A stretch of 58,516 nucleotides of DNA from Firmicutes bacterium UBA4795 (GCA_002402825.1 DHGP01000019.1:1-58516); one strand, 5' to 3'; counted from the first letter of the stretch, positions 19,187 through 28,194 are shown. The notes: a model not told the origin generated them from the letters alone. Numbers and translations are program-made.

Positions 19187-19366
19187 AATCTCGGCTTCTG
19201 ATGCGTTGTTCAGATCAAGCGCTTGCTTTTGCTTTGCATTGGAATTTCCTTTACTCCTGCCTGCCCTCAAGCCGTCTTATCCTATCCTTTAAAGTAAAAA
19301 GTACGGTAATGTGAGGTTGTAGACCTGAAGAAACCTTAGGGCAGCCCGGAAAAATGGCAGCTAAGA

Positions 19367-19432
19367 ATGGAGGATTGGCGGGTTATTTTGCGAATTGACC
19401 AGGAGCAAGAAGTGCTTTATGTTTTGCATTAA
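19367..19432 (+). pseudogene. RelE/ParE toxin remnant
   Basis: Codons 19367-19432 read MEDWRVILRIDQEQEVLYVLH then stop. This matches the central strand pair of RelE-family toxins (GDWRVIYRID…VYVL). The immediately preceding frame (KWQLR) also fits (LR before the G/E-D-W/Y-R motif). The N-terminal half and the C-terminal HR catalytic end are gone. The tail overlaps the end of the opposite-strand reductase gene. Confidence 0.5.
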
Positions 19433-20469
19433 GCAAAAGCCTGGATTCCTCTTTTTTGTATCTTTTTATAAGAAAGAAGTTTAATTCCTGAGGAGAGAAA
19501 AAACTTTCTTAAGACAGGATTCTTTAAAAGATGTATGTATTTTTCTTGTTTTTTCTTCTTTTTTAACCATTCTTCAATAAGATTTTGAGAATAATGCTTC
19601 TGTAGAATATCCCTTGCCACTTGAGTACCGGATAAAAAGGCAGCGTAGATTCCTTTTCCAGTTATCCCAGAGGCTAAGCCTGCACTATCGCCGGTTAAAA
19701 AAATGTTACCAAATTTATAGCCTCTATAATCATAGTTTATAAAAGCTGTTTTAAGATTAGCATCCAATATATTAACTTTGCGTAGCATAAGCCACTTTTT
19801 AAAGTTAGATTTTAATGTTTTGGGATTCATTATTTTTAGGTCATTTCCACAACCAACCAGGGTATAATTTTTGTGAGGGAAAATCCAGAGATAACCCATA
19901 CCAAAAAGATTATCGTCTAAAAATATTTGAAACGATTCAAGCTTTTTTGGAAGTGTATATTGAAAGGTTGTCATTAATTTGTTTACAGGTAACCTTAAAT
20001 ACCTTCTTACAACAGAAACAGAACCATCTGCACCGACTAAAAATTTAAATTTAATCTGTTTTCCAGAACTTAATTCTAAAAGATACTTTGATATTATCCT
20101 TGTTACTCTTATTCCTGTTAAGAGCTGAATATTTTTAAATTTTTTTAAATAATCTATTTGATAACAAGCTAGCTTAACTTTATCAACAGAAGAAATAAGC
20201 CCTTCCGGTGATGAAACGACAATATTCATTTTCTTGTAATTTATATGCAAGTTATTCAAGGGGAAGTTTAAAATTCCTTTTGGAATATACTCCAGGTCAT
20301 TAAAAGTAACACCGCCGGCGCAAACTTTTTCACCTGGAATCTTGCTTTTTTCGACTATTAAAACATCCAGATTAGAACCACAAAGATTTTTAGCACATTC
20401 AAGGCCAGCAGGCCCTGCTCCAACTATAATTACATCATAGGCGTCTTTTATATTTTCTCCAGTATTCAC
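19429..20469 (-). CDS. Geranylgeranyl reductase-family FAD flavoprotein
   Basis: 346 residues. The N-terminal Rossmann motif YDVIIVGAGPAGLECAKNL binds FAD. Following features are the ValxGDxxGLAS-type motif LTGDSAGLASGITGKGI near residues 260-276 and a mid-region GADGSVSVVRR, both typical of the geranylgeranyl reductase/halogenase-like group that saturates isoprenoid chains or acts on quinones. The C-terminus is Lys-rich (KKKKKQEKY). The start appears to be GTG at 20469. A second member of the family lies at 37522. Substrate is unknown. Confidence 0.75.
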   Translation of the reverse strand: MNTGENIKDAYDVIIVGAGPAGLECAKNLCGSNLDVLIVEKSKIPGEKVCAGGVTFNDLEYIPKGILNFPLNNLHINYKKMNIVVSSPEGLISSVDKVKLACYQIDYLKKFKNIQLLTGIRVTRIISKYLLELSSGKQIKFKFLVGADGSVSVVRRYLRLPVNKLMTTFQYTLPKKLESFQIFLDDNLFGMGYLWIFPHKNYTLVGCGNDLKIMNPKTLKSNFKKWLMLRKVNILDANLKTAFINYDYRGYKFGNIFLTGDSAGLASGITGKGIYAAFLSGTQVARDILQKHYSQNLIEEWLKKKKKQEKYIHLLKNPVLRKFFLSSGIKLLSYKKIQKRGIQAFA

Positions 20470-20582
20470 GGGATCAATAAACCAACAATTAAATTTCTTA
20501 GTTATTATTTCTCCATTATTCCTGGTTTTCCTTTTTTAAACCCTCAAAAATCCTGCCCAATTCTTTTTAAACAAGGGAATTT

Positions 20583-21149
20583 TTATAGTCCTATTTTATC
20601 CGCCACCTCCTTCATCCCGGCAATAACATCTGCCACCAACTCTTTTACTTCTATCCCTAACATTGAGGCTCCCTTTTCAATTACCTGGCGATTTACACCG
20701 GCCGCAAATGACTTGTCCTTCCATTTTTTTATTACCGATTTTACTTCCAGGTCAGCCAAGCTTTTTGAAGGCCGGATTAGGGCGGCCGCGCTGACTAGTC
20801 CGGTTAATTCATCCACCGCATAAAGCACCTTTTCCATGTAAGATTGCGGTTCAACATCACTATACATCCCCCAACCGTGAGAAACAACAGCCCGGATATA
20901 TCCCGTTGGCCAGCCATGCTCCTCCAAGATTTCTTTTGTTTTCTTGCAGTGTTCTTTTGGAAAAAGTTCGTAATCCAGGTCATGAATTAACCCAATAATA
21001 CCCCATTTTTCCTCGTCTTCCCCTGTTTTGCGAGCCACATAGCGCATTACTGCCTCAACGGAATAAGCATGTCTTAAAAGGCTTTCGTTTTCGTTAAATT
21101 CTTTAAGTAAAGAAAGTGCCTCCTCGTAAGTCGGCCTATGTACCTGCAT
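20583..21149 (-). CDS. HD-domain phosphohydrolase
   Basis: 188 residues with the HD motif set: H25 in LLRHAYSVEAVMRYVA, the metal pair HD in GLIHDLDYELFP, VVSHGWG and D in AVDELTGLVSAAALI. This matches the small HDIG family often called hydrolases of unknown substrate. ATG 21149 is preceded by GGGGG. The 113-bp gap separates it from the flavoprotein in the same direction, so they may share a transcript. Metal-dependent phosphatase or nucleotidase activity is likely. Confidence 0.8.
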   Translation of the reverse strand: MQVHRPTYEEALSLLKEFNENESLLRHAYSVEAVMRYVARKTGEDEEKWGIIGLIHDLDYELFPKEHCKKTKEILEEHGWPTGYIRAVVSHGWGMYSDVEPQSYMEKVLYAVDELTGLVSAAALIRPSKSLADLEVKSVIKKWKDKSFAAGVNRQVIEKGASMLGIEVKELVADVIAGMKEVADKIGL

Positions 21150-21283
21150 TTTTTAAAGCCCCCTTTTTTTATTAGCTAAAGTTTTTTAAAGTCTTTTGCT
21201 TGCTATTATATAACCATAAACGTAAAATATAAAATTAAAGATAAGCAAGAGAAATTTCAAGCGGCTTATAAATTTATTAAAAT

Positions 21284-21321
21284 TTAAAAGGGAAAATCCA
21301 TTGCTTTATTTTCCCTTTTAA
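21284..21321 (+). terminator. Long AT-rich hairpin in 5' leader of the NUDIX gene
   Basis: A perfect 14-bp inverted repeat (TTAAAAGGGAAAAT, 21284-21297, and its complement at 21308-21321) with a 10-nt loop sits 15 bp before ATG 21337. The right arm contains a T run, so it could act as a leader terminator or control access to the RBS. It lies between divergent genes. Confidence 0.45.
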
Positions 21322-21336
21322 GGAAGGAAAGGAATT

Positions 21337-21903
21337 ATGTCAGCAAAGGAAAAAGAGCTTTCCAGTAAGTACGTTTACCGGGGCCGGGGGGTAAATTTGC
21401 GGGTGGCTTTGGTGGAAAAACCCGGGGGCAAAAAAACTACTAGGGAAGTGGTGGAACATGTCGACTGCGTGGCCGTAGTGGTCCTGGATGAACAAAACAA
21501 TGTGCTTTTAGTCCGGCAGTTTCGCTATGCCATCGGAAAATTTCTTCTTGAAGTACCCGCCGGTGGCATGGAACCGGAAGAAGAACCTTTTGACTGTGTC
21601 CGGCGAGAACTACAGGAAGAAATTGGCTACCTTCCTAAAAAGATTATTAAAATGGGGGGCTTTTACGCTATCCCTGGTTACGGCACAGAATACCTGCATT
21701 GTTTCTTAGCCACCGACCTTATGCCTTCCCGCCTTATGGCCGAGGATACGGATAATATAGAGCTTATCCGTGTTCCCTTAACGCAAATCCCAGGCCTTAT
21801 TGCTTCAGGGGAAATAAGTGATGCCAAAAGCATTGCCGCCTTGCTCACTTATTTGGTTTACTCAAGCAGGGAAATTATTTCCCGAGCATTTTCAACGGCG
21901 TAG
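21337..21903 (+). CDS. NUDIX hydrolase, ADP-ribose pyrophosphatase type
   Basis: 188 residues. The Nudix box is complete: GGMEPEEEPFDCVRRELQEE followed by IG, with a preceding LLEVPAGG segment typical of ADP-ribose pyrophosphatases (B. subtilis NudF-like). It hydrolyses ADP-ribose or related nucleotides to recycle or detoxify them. RBS AAGGAAGG precedes ATG 21337. The last 46 bp overlap the opposite-strand DUF72 fragment. Confidence 0.92.
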   Translation: MSAKEKELSSKYVYRGRGVNLRVALVEKPGGKKTTREVVEHVDCVAVVVLDEQNNVLLVRQFRYAIGKFLLEVPAGGMEPEEEPFDCVRRELQEEIGYLPKKIIKMGGFYAIPGYGTEYLHCFLATDLMPSRLMAEDTDNIELIRVPLTQIPGLIASGEISDAKSIAALLTYLVYSSREIISRAFSTA

Positions 21904-22055
21904 CCCTGAAAGTCATTATTAAAGTAAACATAAACATCAAGACCAGCAGATTGCCAGTTTTTAATTTCCCGGGCCAATTCTCCCATTTCTTCACCCGAAT
22001 ACTTAGAACCAAACATGGCTCCTGGCCCATGCATTTTAAGCCAGAAGATGGACAT
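21858..22055 (-). pseudogene. DUF72 (YecE-like) C-terminal fragment
   Basis: 65 codons contain LKMHGPGAMFGSKYSGEEM and DVYVYFNNDFQGYAVENA, the two conserved blocks at the C-terminus of DUF72 proteins, which are normally about 240 residues. The N-terminal three quarters are missing because the frame runs into the end of the radical SAM gene at 22036. Remnant. Confidence 0.75.
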
Positions 22056-23042
22056 TGCCCAGCCTCACCTGCTTTAAGCCTGCAGCAAGGGCGACTTCCT
22101 GGCAGGCCAGGGCCTCTTGTTTTAAAGCTAAAGGCAAATCTCCCATCAAGTGGTGCGGATAAAAGGCAAGCAAAGAATAAGGGATGTCCGGGTTAAGCTG
22201 GGCAATAAACCCCGCGATTGCCTTTACCTCCACGCTATCCACATACCCAGGGACTAATAACGTACTGGCCACCAAAAATGGGGGCTCCGTCCGCTTTTTA
22301 AGATAGCCCGTCAGGGCAGCAAAGTTGGCCAATGTTTGCCGGTTGCTAACTCCGGTTAGGCTTTTATGCAAGTTTTCATTCCAAGCTTTAAGGTCAAACT
22401 TAATACAACCACCTGTATTTAAAGATATTTCCGCCATTGAGGTTAAGTAAGGTGGGTTAATGTTCCCGTTGGTTTCCCAACAAACGCGTAAAAATTTACC
22501 CGGGTGCTTTTCCAGGGCCAATCGGCAGGCTTTTAAAGCAAAAACCATTTGGGGGGAAGGGTCACCCCCAAAAAAGCAAATACAGGCAGTTTTGGGTAAA
22601 ACAGCGTTAGCCAAATCTTCAATGGTGGCTAGGGGCCGTAAATCCTTAACCATTTGGTGATAGTTTCTGTTCTGGCAAAACAAGCAGTCAAAAGAACAGC
22701 CCCCTAAAAAAACGGCTAGGTTATAATACCCGTATTCTTTTCCTGGAACATAGGAGTATTTTGGGTAGCCACATTCACTGCCTGCCGGACAAACCCAGTC
22801 CGCCACGCAGTTAGTGGGCAGGGGGTCATGGTACCAGGTAACCAGACCTTTTTTATTGCTGCCTGTAAGATTAACCAGACGGCCGTCACGGTTTGCCCGC
22901 AGGCCGCAAAAGCCAACTTTACCCGGGCCAAGAAAGCAATTGTTTGCGCAAAAACAACAAGAAATCCCTTCCGGCCGCAAATACCTAGGACTTCAGCTGT
23001 GCGTACGCTGCCGCAAACCTTGCAGGTAGTCAAGAATCTCAC
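22036..23042 (-). pseudogene. PflX-like radical SAM protein with N-terminal frameshift/deletion
   Basis: From TTG 22980 leftward, 314 residues carry the radical SAM cluster GGCSFDCLFCQN (CxxxCxxC) and CFFGGDPSPQ, as in COG1313/PflX proteins related to pyruvate formate-lyase activase. Extra Cys (CCFCANNC, GFCGLR) fit this family. The expected N-terminal zinc-ribbon start (CKVCGS…AEVLGICG) is present upstream in another frame from GTG 23042, joined at about 22980 without the usual linker. So a deletion and frameshift removed part of the N-terminus. The core might still be translated from TTG 22980. Confidence 0.65.
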
Positions 23043-23280
23043 TCCAGACCAAAAATTTAAAAACTTTTTCCTTTGGCCGGTTCTTCCTTTCCTAAAAAAT
23101 CACAAGCCATTACCTAATACTTTTCTGCTACAATTTATGTTAATTCCGTTACAAAACACCTGTTAGAATAAAGCCATTAAGCAGGTTGTTGGTCAACATC
23201 AAACTGTACGAAAACTCTACCATTACTATACCTTACAATGGTATAATTAAACAAGAAAAACCTCAAAAAGGAGTAAAAAG

Positions 23281-23340
23281 ATGGCTTACATCCGAGGGAT
23301 TAACCGGAAACAGATAATATTATTCCCTGAAACCAAGTAA
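23281..23340 (+). mobile_element. IS1182-type transposase N-terminal remnant
   Basis: MAYIRGINRKQIILFPETK then stop, with RBS AAGGAGT, matches the start of IS1182-family transposases (MAYI.G.nR.Q..LFP). The remaining ~500 residues are gone. With the broken radical SAM and DUF72 genes it marks 21858-23340 as a decayed insertion zone. The 23043-23280 stretch otherwise holds no gene, only a TATAAT at about 23234. Confidence 0.6.
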
Positions 23341-23408
23341 CAGATGTGGAAAATATTTCGCACGAAAAGCCAGGGAATATTTAGCCCTTAAGGAGGAAAA
23401 TTGGGAGA

Positions 23409-24602
23409 TTGTCATTTTTGCTTTTTTCTGTCCGGAACGCTTTTCGGAAGAAAGCTGTTGCCACCCTGGCCATTTTAGGGGTGGCCTGTGGCTGCGCGCT
23501 GATGACCTTTCTTTTTTCCGTCACCGACGGGATGGAGAAACGTGTAGAACGAACCCTTAACGAGTTTTCCGGACGAGTTCTGGTGGTCGGACGGGACGCC
23601 ATTTTCGGCGGGGTGTTTTTGGGGATGGGAACGTCTCCCCTTCCTGTTGCGTATGCGGACGCGGTAAGGCGAATTCCGCACGTGAAAGAAGTGGCTGGGC
23701 AGGTTTCGGCCCTTTTGCGTCCGGAAGGGATAAATTTTAATATGCCCCTTTTTGGTTACGGAGGTGCAGGGAATCCCGTCCCCGCCTGGTCCCCACCGGG
23801 TAGAATTATTGCGGGCACAGCTCCCGTGGACGATGACGAAATAATTATCGGTAAAAGCCTGCAGGAGTACATGGCTTTTTTTAACGTCAATTATGCGGTG
23901 GGAGGAGTTTACCGTTTCCTGGTGCCGGAAAGTAGTGCTCAGCCCGCCCGGATGCTGGATTTAAGGGTGGTGGGAGTTTACCAAACGGGCAACGAGGTGC
24001 TGGACGGTGCTTTTAGCGGAACGGAAAGGCTGGCTCGGGAAATCGCGCATATCCCGGCAGGAAAATTTTCTGCCCTCAACGTTCAAGTTGACCATCTGGA
24101 AAATATAGAAGCGGTTGCACAGACGATTACCCGAGAGTTGGCTGGAAAAAATCCGGAGGTACAAGTGGCGGTGCCGCGGGAATTGCTCATTCCTTTCCAA
24201 AACGTTCTCCGGGTCCTGACGAATTTTGTTATGCTCATCTCGACCACAGCTGTTACTGCGGGTAGCCTTTTGATTATGGTGGTCATGCTCTTGTCGGTCA
24301 TAGAGCGGCGACGCGAATTCGGGATTTTAAAAGCGCTGGGCTGGACGCCCACCAATATTGTTATGATGATTTTGACGGAGTCTGTCTCCTTAAGCCTGCT
24401 TGGCGCTAGCCTGGGGATCGGCCTAGGTTTAACTGGCCTAGCGGCGGCCCAGAGGTTCTTGGAGGTAGAGGTTGGTTCTGTTGGTTGGCCGGTTGCTTTT
24501 GCTGTTGGTGCCCACGGGGTACTGGCAGGCGCACTGGGCGGTTTGTATCCGGCGTGGCGGGCCAACCGGGTGGTGCCGGCGCAAATCCTGCGCGGTACAT
24601 GA
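23409..24602 (+). CDS. ABC exporter permease, FtsX/MacB type
   Basis: 397 residues with the MacB layout: one N-terminal membrane segment (VATLAILGVACGCALMTFLF), a large extracytoplasmic domain (about residues 45-270), then three segments near the C-terminus (VMLISTTAVTAGSLLIMVVM, then SVSLSLLGASLGIGLGLTGL and a last one). The cytoplasmic ERRREFGILKALGWT motif couples to the ATPase. TTG 23409 follows AAGGAGG. It overlaps or abuts the ATPase gene, so they form one transporter for lipoprotein, peptide or antibiotic export. GC content is higher than in neighbours. Confidence 0.9.
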   Translation: MSFLLFSVRNAFRKKAVATLAILGVACGCALMTFLFSVTDGMEKRVERTLNEFSGRVLVVGRDAIFGGVFLGMGTSPLPVAYADAVRRIPHVKEVAGQVSALLRPEGINFNMPLFGYGGAGNPVPAWSPPGRIIAGTAPVDDDEIIIGKSLQEYMAFFNVNYAVGGVYRFLVPESSAQPARMLDLRVVGVYQTGNEVLDGAFSGTERLAREIAHIPAGKFSALNVQVDHLENIEAVAQTITRELAGKNPEVQVAVPRELLIPFQNVLRVLTNFVMLISTTAVTAGSLLIMVVMLLSVIERRREFGILKALGWTPTNIVMMILTESVSLSLLGASLGIGLGLTGLAAAQRFLEVEVGSVGWPVAFAVGAHGVLAGALGGLYPAWRANRVVPAQILRGT

Positions 24603-24622
24603 GGCTTTTAAGGAAAGAAAAG

Positions 24623-25321
24623 ATGCTCGTGGATGTTTTAATCACCGTGGAAAACTTGACCCGTGTTTACGGTCGGGGGGCATTAGCAGTGCAGGCGTTA
24701 GCAGTAAACCGGCTAACGGTCTTCCGCGGGGACTTTGTGGCCGTCACCGGCCCCTCAGGTTGCGGGAAGACCACCCTTTTAAACCTGCTAGGAGCCTTGG
24801 ACAGGCCAACCGGTGGGGTAATTCTTTTTGCAGGAAAAAAAATCACCACCCTTGGCGAGAGGGCTCTTTGCCGTTACCGTCGGGAAAAAGTGGGGTTTAT
24901 TTTTCAGGATTACTGCCTACTCCCCACGCTGAATGCTTTTCAAAACGTGCTGGCTCCTGCCTTCCCGCTGCTAAACGGCCGCGGAGCCAGAAGAGCTAGA
25001 GCTCGGGCCGAAGAACTCCTCCATCTGGTCGGCTTAGCCGGTAAGGAACACCGCCGTCCGGGTGAACTCTCTGGCGGAGAACAGCAGCGGGTGGCCATTG
25101 CGCGAGCGCTACTGCTGGACCCGGAGCTAGTCCTGGCGGACGAACCCACTGGGAACCTAGATTCGACAATGGGGGAAGAAGTTATAAACCTTCTAAAAAA
25201 GCTAAACGAGGGCGGGAAAACGGTAGTGGTGGCCACCCACAACCAACGGGTGGCTGAAATATGCCAGCGGCACATCAAGTTGCGAGACGGCCGGGTGGTG
25301 GCTGATGAATTCATTAATTGA
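24623..25321 (+). CDS. ABC exporter ATPase, LolD/MacB type
   Basis: 232 residues from ATG 24623 (RBS AAGGAA at 24610-24615); ATG 24599, overlapping the permease stop, is an alternative. Walker A GPSGCGKTTLLN, Q-loop FIFQDYCLLPT, signature LSGGEQQRVAIARALLLDPE, Walker B LVLADEPTGNLD and the H-loop VVATHN are all present. The EPTGNLD sequence is diagnostic of the LolD/MacB group. It pairs with the upstream FtsX-type permease. Confidence 0.93.
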   Translation: MLVDVLITVENLTRVYGRGALAVQALAVNRLTVFRGDFVAVTGPSGCGKTTLLNLLGALDRPTGGVILFAGKKITTLGERALCRYRREKVGFIFQDYCLLPTLNAFQNVLAPAFPLLNGRGARRARARAEELLHLVGLAGKEHRRPGELSGGEQQRVAIARALLLDPELVLADEPTGNLDSTMGEEVINLLKKLNEGGKTVVVATHNQRVAEICQRHIKLRDGRVVADEFIN

Positions 25322-25405
25322 AAATATTGTATTTAACCAAAAATGATTTTATAATTAAGTAATGAAGCAATTTAGTTTTAATTACCATCAAACGGGGTTG
25401 GTTAG

Positions 25406-26203
25406 TTGGCTTTGCTGGAAGTTGAACGAGTAAAAAAAAGTTTTGGCGGCTTAGAGGTTCTTAAGGGAGTGAGCCTTGAAATAGAAGCAGGAAAAATTAT
25501 TGGTCTGGTGGGCCCTAACGGAAGCGGTAAAACGACCCTTTTTAATCTTATTTTTGGTCTTTTTAAACCGGATACCGGTCATATTTATTTTCGGCAAAAA
25601 CGCATTGATGGTCTCCCGCCGCACCAAATTTACGCCCTGGGTTTGGCCTTTGCTTTTCAATTGCCCAGGCTCTTTTTGCAGCTTACGGTATTAGACAATT
25701 TAATTTTAGCGGCAAGAGAGCAAGTGGGAGTGCAGCTGGGGGGAGTCCTTTTTTGCAGGAGGTGGTGGCAAAGACAAGAAGCGGCTTTGGCGGAGAAAGC
25801 TTATCAAATCCTGGAACTTTTGGAGCTGACCTCACTGGCCACAAACGCGGCGCAGGAATTATCCGGGGGGCAGCGTAAACTTTTAGAGATAGGAAGAGTC
25901 CTTATGACCGACCCGGTATTAATTCTTTTGGATGAACCTGCGGCTGGAGTAAATCCTGTTTTAAGCCAAAAAATATACCGGAATATGAAAACACTGGCCG
26001 AGCAGGGTTTAAGTTTTTTGGTAATTGAACATAAACTGGAAATGCTTTTTAATTTCGCCCATTATATTTACGTCATGGATAAAGGCAATTTAATTACCTC
26101 TGGCGAACCCCAAGAAGTGGTAAGTTCTCCTTTATTTTATAGGGCTTATTTGGGCGAAGAGGAGGAAGGTAACGTTGTTTGTTTTGGAAGCGCAAAGTAT
26201 TAA
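25406..26203 (+). CDS. livG: Branched-chain amino acid ABC transporter ATPase LivG
   Basis: 265 residues. Walker A GPNGSGKTTLFN, a long insertion before the signature typical of LivG (LFCRRWWQRQEAALAEK), ELSGGQRKLLEIGRVLM and Walker B LILLDEPAAGVNP. LivG energises uptake of Leu/Ile/Val or related organic acids. Start TTG 25406. Its 3' end overlaps livF by 29 bp. The usual permeases LivH and LivM are not found on either side. Confidence 0.88.
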   Translation: MALLEVERVKKSFGGLEVLKGVSLEIEAGKIIGLVGPNGSGKTTLFNLIFGLFKPDTGHIYFRQKRIDGLPPHQIYALGLAFAFQLPRLFLQLTVLDNLILAAREQVGVQLGGVLFCRRWWQRQEAALAEKAYQILELLELTSLATNAAQELSGGQRKLLEIGRVLMTDPVLILLDEPAAGVNPVLSQKIYRNMKTLAEQGLSFLVIEHKLEMLFNFAHYIYVMDKGNLITSGEPQEVVSSPLFYRAYLGEEEEGNVVCFGSAKY

Positions 26204-26921
26204 CGCCGGTTATAATGACGCTGTAATTGTGCGTGATGTTACCGTTAGGGCAAAAAAGGGGGAAATAGTAACCATTGTAGGCCCTAATGGAAGCGGTAAA
26301 TCTACTTTAATTAAAAGTTTATTTGGTCTGGCGCGTTTATTTTCCGGGAAAATTTTATACCAGGAACAGGAGATTACTAAAGCCACCCCCTGGGAGGCCG
26401 TGGATTTAGGCTTGGGTTACGTGCCCCAGTTTAACAATGTTTTTATTAACCTTACGGTGGTGGAAAACTTGGAAATGGGCGCTTATCTACAGGATAACCG
26501 TAAAATAGTCAAGCAGGACAAGGAAATGATTTATCAAATGTTCCCCGAGCTATATGCCCGCAGGAAAGCTTTGGCGGAAAATTTAAGCGGCGGGGAAAGG
26601 CAGATGTTGGCCATTGCCCGGGCTATGATGGCCCATCCCAAAGTCCTGTTTTTAGATGAACCTTTGGCTTTTTTATCCCCAAAAGTAGCGAATTTAGTTT
26701 TAACGCGGCTTAAGGACATTAAAAATCAAGGTACCGCGGTTGTTTTGGTGGAGCAAAATACCCGTAAAGCATTAAACCTGGCTGATTTTGGTTATTTGCT
26801 GGTGGAAGGCAGTTGTGTTTGGGAAGGAGAAGCGGAACAGCTTTTAGACGATGAAGAAATGAATTATAAATTTTTAGGTTTAAATCAAGGAGGGAGTTAT
26901 GGTGAAAAAACGTATAATTAG
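26175..26921 (+). CDS. livF: Branched-chain amino acid ABC transporter ATPase LivF
   Basis: 248 residues. Walker A GPNGSGKSTLIKSLFG, Q-loop VPQFNNVFINLTV, signature NLSGGERQMLAIARAMM and FLDEPLAFLSP. The LSP in place of LAP after Walker B is a small deviation. Overlaps livG upstream and the start of the binding-protein gene downstream by 23 bp, so all three are cotranscribed. Confidence 0.88.
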   Translation: MFVLEAQSINAGYNDAVIVRDVTVRAKKGEIVTIVGPNGSGKSTLIKSLFGLARLFSGKILYQEQEITKATPWEAVDLGLGYVPQFNNVFINLTVVENLEMGAYLQDNRKIVKQDKEMIYQMFPELYARRKALAENLSGGERQMLAIARAMMAHPKVLFLDEPLAFLSPKVANLVLTRLKDIKNQGTAVVLVEQNTRKALNLADFGYLLVEGSCVWEGEAEQLLDDEEMNYKFLGLNQGGSYGEKTYN

Positions 26922-28092
26922 GATAGTTTCTTTGTTATTACCCGGGATGTTGCTTTTATTTTTTGGGGCCGGCTGCGGGCTAAAAACCACCGGACCGGCT
27001 CCCCAGGCAGCAGAAGAAATTAAAATAGGTTGTGTTTTATCCAAAAGCGGGGCTTTATCTACCATGGGCACGAAGATGACAGAAGCAGCTCGCCTGGCAA
27101 TAGAGGAAATAAATAAAGCCGGGGGCGTGAACGGGAAAAAAATAAAGCTTTACGTTGAAGATGATGCCACTGACCCAGCCACTGCCCTGCAGGCCGTGAA
27201 AAAACTGGTGGAAGTAAATAACGTTCAGTTAATGGTGGGCGGGATGACTAGCGGGGCCGCGATGACCTGCGGTCAATACCTGGCTGAACGGAAAGCGATT
27301 CTTATTTCTCCTTCGGCCACCTCCCCAGAGTTAACCGGTAAGCCCTGGCGGGAATATGTTTTTCGGACCTGTCCCAGTGATGCTTTCCAGGGTCGGGTAA
27401 TGGCCCAGCTAGCTTTGGAAAAGGGTTACCGGAAGGTGGTAGTGTTGGTAATGGATAACACTTATGGCGTCGGTTTAGGCCAGGTGGCCCAGCAAACTTT
27501 GGGTAACAAAGCTCAGGTATTAGCTTTTATTAAATATGATCCTAACAAAATGGATTACCGGACTGAATTAACCCAAATTAAAAACTTAAAACCCGAGGTG
27601 GTCCTTCACGTAGGCTATAATGATGACGGCCAGGTTGTTTACCGTCAAGCATTAGAATTGGGGCTGGAAAACATTCAGTGGATTGGCTGCGATGGTGTTT
27701 ACGGTACCGGGATGTTTAAAACAAAAGAATCAGCTACCTTTATGGAAAAAGCCGTGATTGGAACCAGGGCGGCAGCCCCGGAAATAAAAGCTTATGAAGA
27801 TTTTAAAAAAGCTTACGAGGAAAAATATAAAGCCGCTCCGGAAGTATACTGCGACACCACTTATGATGCGGTAAAGCTGTTGGCTCTGGCCATTAAAAAA
27901 GCAGGGAGCGAGGACCCGCAAAAAGTAAAGGAAGCCTTAAAAAAGGTAGGTCAAAACTATACTGGGGCCAGCGGAACGTTGTCTTTTAATCAAAGTAACG
28001 ATCGGACTACGGCTAATTACGAAGTATGGCAGGTAATAAAAGAAGGCCCGAATTATAAATTCACCCCGGTGAAAATGGTTTCCATAGAATAG
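26899..28092 (+). CDS. livJ: Branched-chain amino acid-type substrate-binding lipoprotein
   Basis: 397 residues. The N-terminus (KKR, hydrophobic core, FGAGC with the lipobox Cys at position 26) marks a lipoprotein anchored outside the membrane. The mature part is a type I periplasmic binding protein: IKIGCVLSKSGALSTMG, AIEEINKAGGVNGKKI and the Ser/Thr-rich ligand loop SPSATSPELT. It delivers the ligand to the LivG/LivF transporter, whose permeases must be encoded elsewhere. RBS AAGGAGGGAG. Confidence 0.88.
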   Translation: MVKKRIIRIVSLLLPGMLLLFFGAGCGLKTTGPAPQAAEEIKIGCVLSKSGALSTMGTKMTEAARLAIEEINKAGGVNGKKIKLYVEDDATDPATALQAVKKLVEVNNVQLMVGGMTSGAAMTCGQYLAERKAILISPSATSPELTGKPWREYVFRTCPSDAFQGRVMAQLALEKGYRKVVVLVMDNTYGVGLGQVAQQTLGNKAQVLAFIKYDPNKMDYRTELTQIKNLKPEVVLHVGYNDDGQVVYRQALELGLENIQWIGCDGVYGTGMFKTKESATFMEKAVIGTRAAAPEIKAYEDFKKAYEEKYKAAPEVYCDTTYDAVKLLALAIKKAGSEDPQKVKEALKKVGQNYTGASGTLSFNQSNDRTTANYEVWQVIKEGPNYKFTPVKMVSIE

Positions 28093-28131
28093 GGCGAAAA
28101 CATAAAGGCCGAAAGTAATAAATTTAACCTC

Positions 28132-28159
28132 TTGACACAAAACATAAGTTTGGTAAAAT
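28132..28159 (+). promoter_or_regulatory. dinB promoter
   Basis: TTGACA at 28132-28137, a 16-bp spacer and TAAAAT at 28154-28159. It lies 36 bp ahead of ATG 28195. The spacer itself contains a LexA-like dyad. Confidence 0.75.
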
Positions 28160-28177
28160 AAGTACAAACGTATGTTT
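28140..28177 (+). promoter_or_regulatory. Two LexA/DinR-like operator dyads at dinB
   Basis: AAAC-N4-GTTT occurs twice, at 28140-28151 (between -35 and -10) and at 28166-28177 (just after the -10), centres 26 bp apart. The Gram-positive LexA box is CGAAC-N4-GTTYG, and the second site (CAAACGTATGTTTT) fits apart from one base per half site. Placement across the dinB promoter supports SOS repression. Confidence 0.6.
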
Positions 28178-28194
28178 TGTCAGGAGGTTTTTTT

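Noticed and set aside
24083..24565. 160-codon minus-strand frame over the ABC permease
   Set aside because: GC-rich shadow frame of a well-supported permease gene; low-complexity Arg/Pro/Ser content.
24485..24622. Extended start of the ABC ATPase (upstream 46 codons)
   Set aside because: The extra codons overlap the permease gene in another frame and are unlike an ABC N-terminus; RBS favours ATG 24623.
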